Shown here: in pieces, positions 52,682 through 61,907 of the stretch
How the letters are laid out: each line of letters starts with the position of its first letter
Position numbering within the stretch: the first letter of the stretch is position 1
NCBI GenBank assembly: GCA_943788875.1
Contig: CALSSA010000004.1
Span: 240,379-304,378, forward strand
Direction: 5' to 3'
Origin: an uncultured Pseudomonadales bacterium
GTDB taxonomy: Bacteria; Pseudomonadota; Gammaproteobacteria; Pseudomonadales; Porticoccaceae
Length of the DNA stretch: 64,000 nucleotides
Translations under genes and position numbers: made by a program
The notes under the pieces: model-generated
Seen by the model: the letters and a program-made list of their open reading frames with translations, nothing else
Databases searched by the model: none
Told to the model about the DNA's origin: nothing

Positions 52682-53660
52682 TCGTCCCCGCGAAGCGGTC
52701 CAGCGCGGCGCTAGCGGGCAGAAAATAAAGCTTGCGGATCGCTGGCGCGGTTACAAATCTCATCATCGGGATACTATTCGCATCAGCCTGCTGAAGATGA
52801 TGCGAGAGCCAGTGCAAACAGTGATGACGGTTGCTGTTATTGCGATTGCGCTGGCACTGCCCGCAGCTCTTTACCTCACTGTAGAAAACATCCAGCGGAT
52901 GGGAAGCAACTTTGAATCATCTGCACAGATTACTATTTATGTGCACAAAGAGGCCAAAGCTGAGACCATAGAAAAGCTGCAGGATAAGTTGGAGACACTG
53001 CCCACCGTGGCGTCTGTCACCTACATTTCCGCCAAGCAGGCACTGTTGGAGTTCAAGGCACTATCAGGGTTCGGCTCGGCGCTGCGCTACCTTGAGGGCA
53101 ATCCGCTGCCAGCTGTGTTTTTGGTGCAGCCAATAGTGTTAGAACCCATCGATCTCGCGCAAACTAAAGATCTGGTCGCCGCCATTACGGAATTGCCAGG
53201 CGTTGACGATGTGCAGATTGATATGCAGTGGCTGCAGCGTCTGCATAGCCTTACCGAAGTGGGGCATAAAGTGGCTTTGGCTCTGGGTGCAACTCTTGGT
53301 CTGGGGGTGCTGCTGGTGATAGGTAATACAATTCGGCTGGCTATCCAAAGCCGCCGGGATGAAATTATTATAGTGAAACTTGTCGGTGGTACCAATGCCT
53401 ATGTGCGTAGGCCATTTCTTTACAATGGTGTATTACTGGGTCTTTTCGGTGCACTCACCGCGTCTATTATGCTCTACGCAAGCGTGTGGTGGATCAGCAG
53501 TTCGATAGCGGACTTAGCTGATCTGTACCAAAGTCAGTACCGACTGGCAGGGCTGGGGTTCTTACGTTTTCTGATGCTGATGGGTCTGGGAGGTCTTTTT
53601 GGTTTGGTCGGTGCTTGGATGGCCGTGAGCAAGCACTTGAAGGACATAGAACCAAAATAG
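52668..53660 (+). CDS. ftsX: Cell division permease FtsX
   Basis: Four-span membrane partner of FtsE. Start taken at ATG 52668 (GGAG upstream), overlapping ftsE by 14 bp; the track start 52650 is also possible. Spans near the N-terminus (about 45-70) and three at the C-terminus (about 205-320), with the periplasmic domain between. Family segment IRLAIQSRRDEIIIVKLVGGT (quoted in part) seen. Confidence 0.96.
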   Translation: MAATDRPREAVQRGASGQKIKLADRWRGYKSHHRDTIRISLLKMMREPVQTVMTVAVIAIALALPAALYLTVENIQRMGSNFESSAQITIYVHKEAKAETIEKLQDKLETLPTVASVTYISAKQALLEFKALSGFGSALRYLEGNPLPAVFLVQPIVLEPIDLAQTKDLVAAITELPGVDDVQIDMQWLQRLHSLTEVGHKVALALGATLGLGVLLVIGNTIRLAIQSRRDEIIIVKLVGGTNAYVRRPFLYNGVLLGLFGALTASIMLYASVWWISSSIADLADLYQSQYRLAGLGFLRFLMLMGLGGLFGLVGAWMAVSKHLKDIEPK

Positions 53661-53774
53661 TGTTTTAGCTGTATAAATAACGTTATAGCCCCCGAATTTA
53701 TTGAACTTTTAGGGGCTAGGAACCACTAAACTTTTAATGTTAAACTTGTCGACCATCTTTCGAAAGAGACTGCA

Positions 53775-54629
53775 ATGAACAAAGCCCTTCAAACAATGGA
53801 GTGGATGACCCCAGGCGCCAATCTGAATGCATATATTCAGGGCACAGCGACTGTTCCTATCCTCACCATCGAAGAAGAGAGATCACTGGGAGAAGCGCTG
53901 TATTACGAGGAAGATCTCGATGCAGCACGGCGCCTGGTTATGTCCCATCTGCGGTTTGTTGTGCATATTGCGCGCTCTTACAATGGCTATGGCCTGCCAT
54001 TGGCTGATCTTATTCAAGAAGGTAATGTAGGTCTGATGAAGGCCGTACGTCGCTTTAATCCCGAAAAAGGTGTGCGGGTTGTATCCTTTGCTGTGCATTG
54101 GATCAAAGCAGAGATTCACGAATTTATTCTGCGCAACTGGCGCATCGTGAAAATCGCTACCACCAAATCTCAGCGGAAATTATTTTTTAATCTGCGCAGC
54201 GCCAAGAAGCAACTGCAATGGCTGACAGCAGATGAAGCCAAAGCCGTGGCTGAAGATCTGGGTGTCGAAATTAAAGATGTAATGGAGATGGAGATGCGCC
54301 TCACGGCACGTGACTCCGCTTTTGATGCACCTGCAGATGAAGATGATGACAACATATCCTATGCGCCTGTGTTTTTCCTTGAAGACAAAGGGGCGGATCC
54401 AGCACAGCTGGCTGAGAACGAAGATTACGAAGGTGACAACAATCTGCGGTTGGCTGAAGCAGTAAAAACCCTGGACGAGCGCAGCCAGAGTATTCTGCAA
54501 CGCAGATGGTTGGACGATAAAAAGGCTACATTGCACCAGCTAGCCGATGAGTTTGGCGTCTCTGCTGAACGTATTCGCCAGTTAGAAAAAAATGCCATGA
54601 AGAAAGTACGTGTGGCGATGGAAGCCTGA
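53775..54629 (+). CDS. rpoH: Heat-shock sigma factor RpoH (sigma-32)
   Basis: 284 aa. Region 2 ([20 protein letters not shown]), the RpoH box around [13 protein letters not shown] and region 4 ([20 protein letters not shown]) are all present. Follows ftsX by 114 bp, the conserved ftsYEX-rpoH order. Confidence 0.98.
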   Translation: MNKALQTMEWMTPGANLNAYIQGTATVPILTIEEERSLGEALYYEEDLDAARRLVMSHLRFVVHIARSYNGYGLPLADLIQEGNVGLMKAVRRFNPEKGVRVVSFAVHWIKAEIHEFILRNWRIVKIATTKSQRKLFFNLRSAKKQLQWLTADEAKAVAEDLGVEIKDVMEMEMRLTARDSAFDAPADEDDDNISYAPVFFLEDKGADPAQLAENEDYEGDNNLRLAEAVKTLDERSQSILQRRWLDDKKATLHQLADEFGVSAERIRQLEKNAMKKVRVAMEA

Positions 54630-54646
54630 CCAACAAAAAAATTGCT

Positions 54647-54697
54647 AAGCCGCACTGGATCGGAATTTTTTACTCTTTCCTCTGCGGCTTTTTTATT
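54647..54697 (+). terminator. Possible terminator after rpoH
   Basis: AAGCCGCA and TGCGGCTT pair across a 28-base loop and are followed by a T run; the long loop lowers confidence. Confidence 0.45.
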
Positions 54698-54717
54698 GCT
54701 CGCGATATTAGGGTGCT

Positions 54718-55095
54718 ATGAATAAAACACAGTGGATCAAAATCATTGCCCTCAGCGGTATGCTCTGCGTCGCATTGGGGGCTTTTGCAGCCCATGGCTT
54801 GGAACAGAGCCTATCAGCTAAGTCCCTGTCCACCATGCGCACTGCAGTTCTCTATCAGTTTCTGCACACATTAGCATTGTTAGGCATAATTGCCCTTCCA
54901 GAAAAGCTGTTAAACGAGCATTTACAAAACCGCGCTGCACAATTTTTATTGGCCGGTATTCTGCTGTTCTCTGGTTCTCTCTACCTGCTGGTGTTTACTG
55001 GCATTAGTGCTGTTGGCATGATTACCCCGATCGGTGGCTTAGCGTTGATTGCTGGCTGGCTACTATTATTTAGTGCCGCAAGAAGATCTCAGTAA
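54718..55095 (+). CDS. DUF423 membrane protein (YgdD family)
   Basis: 125 aa with four hydrophobic segments and the DUF423 hallmark LGAFAAHGLEQSLS near the N-terminus, then TAVLYQFLHTLALL. Function unknown. Its stop abuts the trmB ATG (55096). Confidence 0.92.
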   Translation: MNKTQWIKIIALSGMLCVALGAFAAHGLEQSLSAKSLSTMRTAVLYQFLHTLALLGIIALPEKLLNEHLQNRAAQFLLAGILLFSGSLYLLVFTGISAVGMITPIGGLALIAGWLLLFSAARRSQ

Positions 55096-55791
55096 ATGGA
55101 TATAAGACCAGAATATCGCAAGAAATCAATTCGCAGCTATGTGGTGCGCGCTGGTCGGATGACTGATGCTCAGCGCAATGCTTTTGCCACAGGCTGGCCA
55201 CAATATGGTTTAAAGCTGGCCGATGGCGCCATAGACACAGATACAGTCTTTGGCCGCAGTGGCAGCAAAGTATTGGAAATTGGCTTTGGTATGGGCGACT
55301 CTCTGCTACAAATGGCGGCAGCAGATCCCAGCACCGATTTTATAGGCATAGAGGTCCATCCCCCTGGTGTTGGTACATTGATTAATGGGGCCCAGGCTCA
55401 GGGAATTGAAAATCTGCGGGTCTATCTGGCCGATGCTAATGATGTGTTGGATGAATGTTTTGCGTCTCAGAGTATTGATCGCCTGCAGCTTTATTTCCCC
55501 GATCCCTGGCATAAGAAAAAACACAATAAGCGACGTATAGTGCAGCCACAGTTTGTGCAGCAGGTACGAGAAAAGCTGCGCCCTGGTGGCATTCTGCATA
55601 TGGCTACCGATTGGCAGCCTTATGCCGAGCAGATGCTGGAGACATTAGATGAGGCTGAGGGCTTTATAAATACTGCGGGCTCGGGGCATTATGCTCCTAG
55701 ACCAGATTACCGTCCCATCACCAAGTTTGAGAAGCGTGGCGAGCGCCTGGGCCACGGTGTATGGGACCTTATCTATCAAAAAACTGATTAA
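55096..55791 (+). CDS. trmB: tRNA (guanine-N7)-methyltransferase TrmB
   Basis: Makes m7G46 in tRNA. 231 aa with SAM motif [16 protein letters not shown] and the family motif [15 protein letters not shown]. Immediately downstream of the DUF423 gene without a gap; probably co-transcribed. Confidence 0.97.
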   Translation: MDIRPEYRKKSIRSYVVRAGRMTDAQRNAFATGWPQYGLKLADGAIDTDTVFGRSGSKVLEIGFGMGDSLLQMAAADPSTDFIGIEVHPPGVGTLINGAQAQGIENLRVYLADANDVLDECFASQSIDRLQLYFPDPWHKKKHNKRRIVQPQFVQQVREKLRPGGILHMATDWQPYAEQMLETLDEAEGFINTAGSGHYAPRPDYRPITKFEKRGERLGHGVWDLIYQKTD

Positions 55792-55854
55792 CCAAATGCT
55801 ACAATCACCTACAATACAAACCGACACCTCAACTCGTCAATAATAGGATTAACC

Positions 55855-56583
55855 ATGAAATGTTTTAGACTTCTTTCATTGACTGCGCTACTGGCTTTGG
55901 CTGGCTGTGATCAGATGAATAACCAGCCTCAGGAGGCAAACTTGCAAACTCAAGACCAGAAAATTAGTTACTTATTGGGCATGGATAATGGAAAGAATAT
56001 CCAGTCTATCGGCATGGAAATTGATACAGCTGCATTCCAGCAGGGCTTTCAGGATGGCTTAACTGATGCCGAGCCACAGTTGTCAGAAGAGCAGATTGCC
56101 GAGGCGATCGCTGCCTTTGAAACTCAGATGACCGCCAAACGTGAAGAGATGCAGCAAGAGCAACAGCAAGAAGTCTCAGTACAGGCCGAGAGCAATCTTG
56201 CCGCTGGCACTGCATTCCTAGCGGAAAATGGCACTAAAGAGGATGTGGTTACCACTGCTTCTGGATTGCAGTATAAAGTACTGGTTGAGGGTGCTGGCGC
56301 AGTTCCAACTGCAGAGAGTACAGTTGAAGTACATTATGCTGGACGCCTGTTGGACGGCACAGAGTTTGATAGCTCGGTTAAGCGCGGTGTTCCGGCGCAG
56401 TTTGGTGTGACCCAGGTTATTGCTGGCTGGACTGAAGCATTGCAGTTGATGCCGGAGGGTTCAAAATGGGAGCTCTACATCCCAGCAGATCTGGCCTATG
56501 GCCCAGGCGGAACGGGCCCAATCGGCCCTAACGCAGCATTGATCTTTGAGGTTGAGCTACTGCAGGCCAATGTAGGTTCTTAA
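55855..56583 (+). CDS. FKBP-type peptidyl-prolyl isomerase lipoprotein (FkpA/Mip type)
   Basis: Periplasmic, lipid-anchored folding catalyst. Lipobox LALAGC at about residues 15-20, N-terminal dimerisation region (KISYLLGMDNGKNIQSIGME) and C-terminal FKBP domain (VEVHYAGRLLDGTEFDSSVK; PADLAYGPGGTGPIGPNAAL). 242 aa. Confidence 0.95.
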   Translation: MKCFRLLSLTALLALAGCDQMNNQPQEANLQTQDQKISYLLGMDNGKNIQSIGMEIDTAAFQQGFQDGLTDAEPQLSEEQIAEAIAAFETQMTAKREEMQQEQQQEVSVQAESNLAAGTAFLAENGTKEDVVTTASGLQYKVLVEGAGAVPTAESTVEVHYAGRLLDGTEFDSSVKRGVPAQFGVTQVIAGWTEALQLMPEGSKWELYIPADLAYGPGGTGPIGPNAALIFEVELLQANVGS

Positions 56584-56598
56584 TATTGATGCATAACA

Positions 56599-56626
56599 AA
56601 AAGCCCCGATTAATCGGGGCTTTTTG
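56599..56626. terminator. Bidirectional terminator between the FKBP gene and rsd
   Basis: AAAAGCCCCGAT / ATCGGGGCTTTT with a two-base spacer and flanking A/T runs; serves the convergent genes. Confidence 0.9.
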
Positions 56627-56649
56627 TGTCTGAATTTCAGGCTGCGGAT

Positions 56650-57141
56650 TTAGACAGAGCCGGCCTGAGATTCCTGTAGCAATGCAGGAACATGGGCATT
56701 ATGTAAAACCTCAATCATTTTGTCTTCGGACTCAAAACGCTGGGCCAGTATCTCACCAATGTTAGACAGATCAGTCGACAGTGACTCTAGGTCATCGGTC
56801 TCCAGATATTTATCATTGAAATCCAGAATAGCTTCAGTTGATGGCTGAATGGCCTCAACTAGCTCCGCGCCCTGCTTGAGCCCCTCCTTGTCGCTGAATG
56901 CCTTGCCTTCACTGGCAAGTTGCTCAAACACCTCAAAGTGACCGACCGAGACGTAGTCCACCATTAATTCGCAAAAATTTTGTAACTTGCTGCCATGACT
57001 CGCATTGGCACCATCAAAATTCTGAATTTCACTCAGATCACAATATTTGACCAATAGATCACGGCGTTCTTCCAGCCAGCGATCAATGACATCACTGACC
57101 CCGCCCCAATATTGCTGCAATGTTTGGCAGTCTTCTAACAT
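56650..57141 (-). CDS. rsd: Regulator of sigma D, Rsd/AlgQ family
   Basis: 163 aa. Matches Rsd layout: DRWLEERRDLLVKYCDL, then LQNFCELMVDYVSVGHFEVF and LSNIGEILAQRFESEDKMIE. Rsd binds the housekeeping sigma factor and in pseudomonads (AlgQ) affects alginate and siderophore genes. Alone, between two convergent or divergent units. Confidence 0.88.
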   Translation of the reverse strand: MLEDCQTLQQYWGGVSDVIDRWLEERRDLLVKYCDLSEIQNFDGANASHGSKLQNFCELMVDYVSVGHFEVFEQLASEGKAFSDKEGLKQGAELVEAIQPSTEAILDFNDKYLETDDLESLSTDLSNIGEILAQRFESEDKMIEVLHNAHVPALLQESQAGSV

Positions 57142-57212
57142 AACATCCCCTGTGGTTCATTCCCCTTGGAAAAAACAGTTTACATCCTTTTTTAACGGAT
57201 ATTAACTATTAT

Positions 57213-57929
57213 TCAATGAATAAAAAATGGCAGTACAAGAGGCAGAAAAATTGCAGTCCAAATACCATTGAGGCCCATGCCCAAAGTGGCAAATGCGCCA
57301 CAGCGGCTGCTTTGCTCGAAAGCTTTGGCAGTACCAATAGCATGTGCGGAGATGCCCAGAATCAATCCCTGCCAGCGTTCATCACTGACGGAATAATAAT
57401 TAAAAACCTTGTTGGCCACTAAAATCCCGACGATACCAGTCAATAAAACCACCATTACCACCAACGTTACCAGCCCACCGATTTGCTCGGTGATGCCAAC
57501 GGCAATAGGTGTGGTCACAGATTTAGCCGCCAGTGACAGTAGCACCAGTGGCTCAACGGCAAAAAGGTTGGCCATGGCCAGAGCGCAGACAGTGGCAAAA
57601 AAACCTCCAACTAGCACAGTGGTGACCACTGCAATCAGCAGCGGCGGCAACTGCCGCATCTGTCTCGCTAGAGGGACTGCCAAGGCAACGGTGGTAGGGC
57701 CCAAAAGCCAATTTAAAATACCATTGCCAGCATAATAGTTGGCGAAATCCATATTGATAATATACAGCAACCCAGCGACCAGAGGAGTTCCCACTAACAG
57801 TGGGTGCAATAAGGCGTTACCGCCACTGCGTCTGTACACCTGTAAACCAGTGGCAAAGCCGGCTATTGAAAGGACAATAACCCATGAGCTGGTGCTGATT
57901 TGCTGCCAGGCTTCAATTAACCAGTTCAT
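57213..57929 (-). CDS. LrgB/CidB family membrane protein
   Basis: 238 aa, polytopic, with family segments GPTTVALAVPLARQMRQL and LAAKSVTTPIAVGITEQIGG, and AHAIGTAKAFEQS. Pairs with an LrgA-like protein; such pairs are linked to murein hydrolase control or export of small metabolites (glycolate/pyruvate) in other organisms. TAATG overlap with the upstream gene. Confidence 0.94.
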   Translation of the reverse strand: MNWLIEAWQQISTSSWVIVLSIAGFATGLQVYRRSGGNALLHPLLVGTPLVAGLLYIINMDFANYYAGNGILNWLLGPTTVALAVPLARQMRQLPPLLIAVVTTVLVGGFFATVCALAMANLFAVEPLVLLSLAAKSVTTPIAVGITEQIGGLVTLVVMVVLLTGIVGILVANKVFNYYSVSDERWQGLILGISAHAIGTAKAFEQSSRCGAFATLGMGLNGIWTAIFLPLVLPFFIH

Positions 57930-58381
57930 TATTCTGGCCCTTCCTCTGGCCCTTGCGGGAGCAGCCTGATCAGCAGGACCATCAAAATAATAGCAGCAAT
58001 GGTACTGAGCACAATAGTTACCAGTAACGACGGGAATTGCCGGTAGATTTCAGCGCCGAGAAAAAATGCCCCGACAGAGGGGGGAATAAACATAAGCGAC
58101 AGGTTTTGAATCAATAAGTCGCTGGCTCTGTCGAGAACAGTCAATAGTTGAGGGCACAGCGTCAAAACAACCAGCAGTATTAGCATGCCTAGCAATGGTC
58201 CTGGCAGGCTGATGAGCAGTTGGTCTGCCATTAATTGGCCCAGCCACTGAAAGCCAGTGAAGACTACCAGTGCTCCCAGCAGTTTTAGGATTTGCGCAAA
58301 AATTGCACGACTCCCAGTGACGCAAAGCCGATAAAGCTGACCATCACCCAGCCCGGCATGCTCAGCCCCAGCAATTGCCAC
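57929..58381 (-). CDS. LrgA/CidA family holin-like protein (start uncertain)
   Basis: Four membrane spans and the LrgA pattern GFQWLGQLMADQLLISLPGPLLGMLILLV (quoted in parts), FIPPSVGAFFLG. The track start (GTG 58381) overlaps dsbB by 97 bp and is longer than family members, so the true start is probably downstream near 58300, perhaps at a rare codon, giving about 125 aa. Coupled to the LrgB gene. Confidence 0.85.
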   Translation of the reverse strand: MAIAGAEHAGLGDGQLYRLCVTGSRAIFAQILKLLGALVVFTGFQWLGQLMADQLLISLPGPLLGMLILLVVLTLCPQLLTVLDRASDLLIQNLSLMFIPPSVGAFFLGAEIYRQFPSLLVTIVLSTIAAIILMVLLIRLLPQGPEEGPE

Positions 58382-58788
58382 TGCACCTCTGCGCAGTTGC
58401 CATCGCCTCTCAACAACATGCCAATGGCCTCGGACATTGAAAAGCTATCAAAAAGATATTCAACCGGAATACCGCAGGCCGGCACCTGATCTTCTGGCAG
58501 GCTCTGCAACCACAGTTGTTTGCCGGAAAAGTATCCGCCGAATATGGCGGTGGCAATGGACAGGCCAGCATAGATGCGCTGTCCTGATCGATCAGGATTA
58601 TGCAGTGCCGCTATAGCGCAAATAACGCCAATGCCAATCACAAAGGCGCGCTGGGTCATGCACAGATAACAGGGCTCAAGGCCCAGAATGTTCTCGAAGT
58701 ACGCAATCGCAATAATAATAAGTGCGACGCTGGCCAGTGCCTGGGTTAGGTTCAGGGTGCGGTAGCTGGGTAATGTCACTGGGTACAT
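58285..58788 (-). CDS. dsbB: Disulfide bond formation protein DsbB
   Basis: Reoxidises DsbA and passes electrons to quinone. Four spans, first active-site pair C40-x-x-C43 in EPCYLCMTQRA, second pair in the loop (PACGIP ... GNCAEV). 167 aa. Same strand as lrgA, whose annotated start overlaps its 3' end. Confidence 0.95.
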   Translation of the reverse strand: MYPVTLPSYRTLNLTQALASVALIIIAIAYFENILGLEPCYLCMTQRAFVIGIGVICAIAALHNPDRSGQRIYAGLSIATAIFGGYFSGKQLWLQSLPEDQVPACGIPVEYLFDSFSMSEAIGMLLRGDGNCAEVQWQLLGLSMPGWVMVSFIGFASLGVVQFLRKS

Positions 58789-58809
58789 CTCCTTAAAAAA
58801 TAATATTGC

Positions 58810-59403
58810 CTAGTGTAATTCAAATCCCGACAGACTGCGTTGTACAAAGCTCTGTAGTCGAGGGTAGAGTTGATGAAACTCCAAAGCTATGGCACTTTTA
58901 GACTGATCAATAATGGGCAGCGCGTCCTGCAGCGCCACCGGGCGCCGGAAGCGTTCGCCAATGCGCTGTAAAATCATTGGCAGATGTTCAGCTTGAGCAT
59001 AGCTCTGCAGCCAGCCAATCTGTGGTGCGCGCTGCAAAAACAACTGAGCCCCGGCAGGCAGGTTGCCACTGTGTTGCCCCAGGGTTAAGTAGAAATCCTG
59101 ACAAAAACTCTCTAGAGGCTGCTGGTAATATCTGTGCCATTCAGCGGCTAGTAAATGGTCGTAATAGACATCAGCGACAATGCCGGCATAACGCCGCATC
59201 GGGCTGCTAAAGCGCTGCAAAAAAGCCTTTATCTCAGGCTGCTGATCGACATGGGCGTCGAGTTTGCGGTGGGCAACTATACCCGCCTCGATGGCCGGCG
59301 AAAACTGGCCGACCAATGGCCCGCGGACAAAATCACCGAGCAACCCGCCCACCTGAAATTCAGGGTTATCACCGGCAAGGGCAATATGGGCGAGATAGTT
59401 CAT
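58810..59403 (-). CDS. acpH: Acyl carrier protein phosphodiesterase AcpH
   Basis: Removes the phosphopantetheine arm from holo-ACP. 197 aa with MNYLAHIALAGDNPEFQVGG, GDFVRG, the metal-site helix AHRKLDAHVDQQPE and YAGIVADVYYDHLLA. 13 bp after gshA on the same strand. Confidence 0.92.
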   Translation of the reverse strand: MNYLAHIALAGDNPEFQVGGLLGDFVRGPLVGQFSPAIEAGIVAHRKLDAHVDQQPEIKAFLQRFSSPMRRYAGIVADVYYDHLLAAEWHRYYQQPLESFCQDFYLTLGQHSGNLPAGAQLFLQRAPQIGWLQSYAQAEHLPMILQRIGERFRRPVALQDALPIIDQSKSAIALEFHQLYPRLQSFVQRSLSGFELH

Positions 59404-59416
59404 ATTGCAAAGGCGG

Positions 59417-60976
59417 CTAGTAAGCCGCTAAAAATTCGTCGAATGAGAGGCTGTCGCTGGCTTCTATTGCAGCCTGTTGCTGTTTGGACTCAGTTGCCAG
59501 ATCGGCATATCTGGCCATGGTTTCAGCGCTGGGCGCCTGAGCACAGAAATGGTCGCGCTGCTCACAGGCCTTGCGCATGGCCATGGCGAAATAAGTCTCA
59601 TTATTTTCGCTCATCTCGCGCAGTAGAGTAGCTGCTGGCGTGGCCTGCTGGTCTTCCAGCCGCTGCTGCATAGTCATCAGAGCCTGGATGTAGTCACTGC
59701 TCTGGTGAGCCTCATCAAGCCTTTTGGCAACTGGCTGCATGGCAGCAATAAGTGAATGACCCCATTCAGGCAGAGTGACTTCTTCTGCGCCATTTAGCAG
59801 TAGGGTTTCAGGGTTGCGGCCATGGTAGACAGTCCGTCGAATATTTTCAGGGATGCGCAGATATTCCTGATTATTAGTGTCGGCGCTATCCTGCAACAGA
59901 CAGAACAGCAAAAAGGTATCCAGAAACCGCATGGTAGTAGCATCTATACCGCCAGGCACCAGCGGGTTCAAATCCACACAGCGAACCTCTATATATTCCA
60001 CACCGCGACTTTCGAGTGCATGCAATGGTGTCTCTCCAGAGTCTGCGGTGCGTTTTGGCCGAATAGAGCTATAGAATTCATTTTCTATCTGCAGAAGTGC
60101 CGTATTGAGCTGTTTATAGTTACCCTGCTCGTCTTTGAGACCAATCTGATCATAGGCAGGATAGGGCTTCTCAAGAGCCGCGCGCAATGTGGTCACATAT
60201 TGCTGCAGATTGTTATAGCAGACCACGAGCGAACTCTGTGCGTCAGACTGATAACCCAAATCCCCCATACGCAGGGATGTTGCATAGGGGGTATAGAGGC
60301 TGTGGCTGTCTTTATTGACCTGCTCTAGCTGGTGCTCGCGACCACGAACAAAGCTTTTGCACACCGCTGGCGCAGCGCCTAGCAGATATAGCAGCAGCCA
60401 GGAATAGCGGCGGAAATTACGAATGGTGGCGAAATAGCCCTGAGTTTTGTAGTCCTGCAGCGACTGTTCGTCGCCACTGGCCACCTGTAACTCCAGCCAT
60501 AGTTCATCAGGGACAGAAAAGTTGTAGTGGATACCTGCAATGGTCTGCATTAGTCGGCCGTAGCGATGGCCGAGGCCGACGCGGTAGACCTGCTTCATTT
60601 TGCCGATATTAGAAGTGCCGTACTTGCCCACAGGGATACTGCTATCATCGCCGAGTTGGCAGGGCATGCTGCTGACCCACAGCAGTTCATTATCAAGATG
60701 CTGGTAGGTAAAGCGATGTATCTCATCTAGCTCTTCGAGCACCTCATCAATTGAGGTCGAGGGTGAGGTAATAAACTCAAGTAAAGCTTCTGAGTAGTCA
60801 GTGGTGATAGAGGGATGAGTCAGTGCTGACCCGAGTTCCTGAGGATGAGCTGACGTCGCCAAATGCCCCGACTGACTTACCCTGAGACTCTCCTTCTCAA
60901 TGCCTCTGATAATACCTGTCAGCATAGGTGCCTTAGCAGCCCCAGCGATAAGCGCAAGTTTGCTGTGTAGTGTCAA
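59417..60976 (-). CDS. gshA: Glutamate-cysteine ligase GshA
   Basis: First step of glutathione synthesis. 519 aa, class I type: GIEKESLRVSQSGHLATSAH, SALTHPSITTDYSEALLEFI, IHYNFSVPDELW, EVRCVDLNPLVPGGI. Ends 13 bp before acpH; 10 bp after the small gene upstream. Confidence 0.97.
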   Translation of the reverse strand: MTLHSKLALIAGAAKAPMLTGIIRGIEKESLRVSQSGHLATSAHPQELGSALTHPSITTDYSEALLEFITSPSTSIDEVLEELDEIHRFTYQHLDNELLWVSSMPCQLGDDSSIPVGKYGTSNIGKMKQVYRVGLGHRYGRLMQTIAGIHYNFSVPDELWLELQVASGDEQSLQDYKTQGYFATIRNFRRYSWLLLYLLGAAPAVCKSFVRGREHQLEQVNKDSHSLYTPYATSLRMGDLGYQSDAQSSLVVCYNNLQQYVTTLRAALEKPYPAYDQIGLKDEQGNYKQLNTALLQIENEFYSSIRPKRTADSGETPLHALESRGVEYIEVRCVDLNPLVPGGIDATTMRFLDTFLLFCLLQDSADTNNQEYLRIPENIRRTVYHGRNPETLLLNGAEEVTLPEWGHSLIAAMQPVAKRLDEAHQSSDYIQALMTMQQRLEDQQATPAATLLREMSENNETYFAMAMRKACEQRDHFCAQAPSAETMARYADLATESKQQQAAIEASDSLSFDEFLAAY

Positions 60977-60986
60977 AAACGGATGC

Positions 60987-61256
60987 TCAGGCTGCGTTGG
61001 ACTGACTAGAATTTGAGTCGTCTGAATTGCGGGCCTGCTGGCCTACGGTCAGCACAGGACGACCTTTGCTGTCGGCCTCACATTCAACAATCGCTGCTCG
61101 CAGACTAATATCTTTGGCGTTTAATTCGATAAGCTGGTTGATTGCGATATCGCGGTGAGGGGTCTGAAAAACAGCATTGCGATCCGCCTCAGAACTCCAT
61201 TCCAAATCCTTGTTAAGAGTGCGTTGATCCTGCGTCTGTAATATAAAAATTTTCAT
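60987..61256 (-). CDS. Small protein of unknown function upstream of gshA
   Basis: 89 aa from the ATG at 61256 (MKIFILQTQDQRTLNKDLEW); the longer track ORF starts inside the divergent DJ-1 gene and is unlikely. The core reads AINQLIELNAKDISLRAAIVE and ends in a Ser/Asn-rich tail. No domain recognised. Close to gshA (10 bp), so probably co-transcribed with gshA-acpH, and divergent from the DJ-1 gene by 75 bp. Confidence 0.6.
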   Translation of the reverse strand: MKIFILQTQDQRTLNKDLEWSSEADRNAVFQTPHRDIAINQLIELNAKDISLRAAIVECEADSKGRPVLTVGQQARNSDDSNSSQSNAA

Positions 61257-61331
61257 TCCAATCCCGTGACAGCTCCGTTGAATTGCGGCACAGTGTAACC
61301 TATACATACGACTGATAAAAAGAGAAATCAC

Positions 61332-61907
61332 ATGGCAAAAACAGCTCTTATACCTATTGCGGATGGCAGTGAAGAAATTGAAGCAGTCACCATTATTGAT
61401 GTACTGCGTAGAGCGGGACTTGAAGTCACAGTGGCTAGTGTTGGCGCCACACAAATAGTGGGTGCCCATGGCATTAGCATCACTACTGACTGCAGCATTG
61501 ACAGTTGCGTCAACTCACCCTGGGACCTGGTTGCAGTGCCAGGAGGAATTCCCGGAGCAGAGCATCTGGCCGAGAGCGGAGGACTGGATACAATATTGCG
61601 TACACAGGCAGCAGAGGGAAAATTGTATGCTGCCATCTGCGCCTCACCGGCTCTGGTTCTGGGTAGCAAAGGGCTATTGAAGGACAAGACTGTCACCGGA
61701 CACCCGATGTTTCAGCAGAATTTACAAGCCAAAGAACTCAATGCAGAATCCCGAGTTGTGGTGGACGGCAACTGTATTACCAGTCAGGGGCCGGGTACCT
61801 CATTAGATTTTGCTCTGGAACTAGTAGAGCAGCTCTGCGGCCTAGTCAAGCGTGAGGAAGTAAGCGCACCAATGGTGCTGACCACATCAGCCACGGCCTA
61901 CTATTGA
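61332..61907 (+). CDS. DJ-1/PfpI family protein, YajL-like
   Basis: 191 aa. Nucleophile Cys-103 in YAAICASPALVLG, with Glu near the N-terminus (GSEEIEAVT) as in DJ-1/YajL. Linked to oxidative-stress protection and possibly deglycase activity. Start ATG 61332 after AGAGAAA. Its 3' end overlaps the MFS gene by 7 bp, tail to tail. Confidence 0.93.
   Translation: MAKTALIPIADGSEEIEAVTIIDVLRRAGLEVTVASVGATQIVGAHGISITTDCSIDSCVNSPWDLVAVPGGIPGAEHLAESGGLDTILRTQAAEGKLYAAICASPALVLGSKGLLKDKTVTGHPMFQQNLQAKELNAESRVVVDGNCITSQGPGTSLDFALELVEQLCGLVKREEVSAPMVLTTSATAYY

Noticed and set aside
59155-59631. 158-aa plus-strand ORF across acpH/gshA
   Set aside because: Antisense of two well-identified genes.
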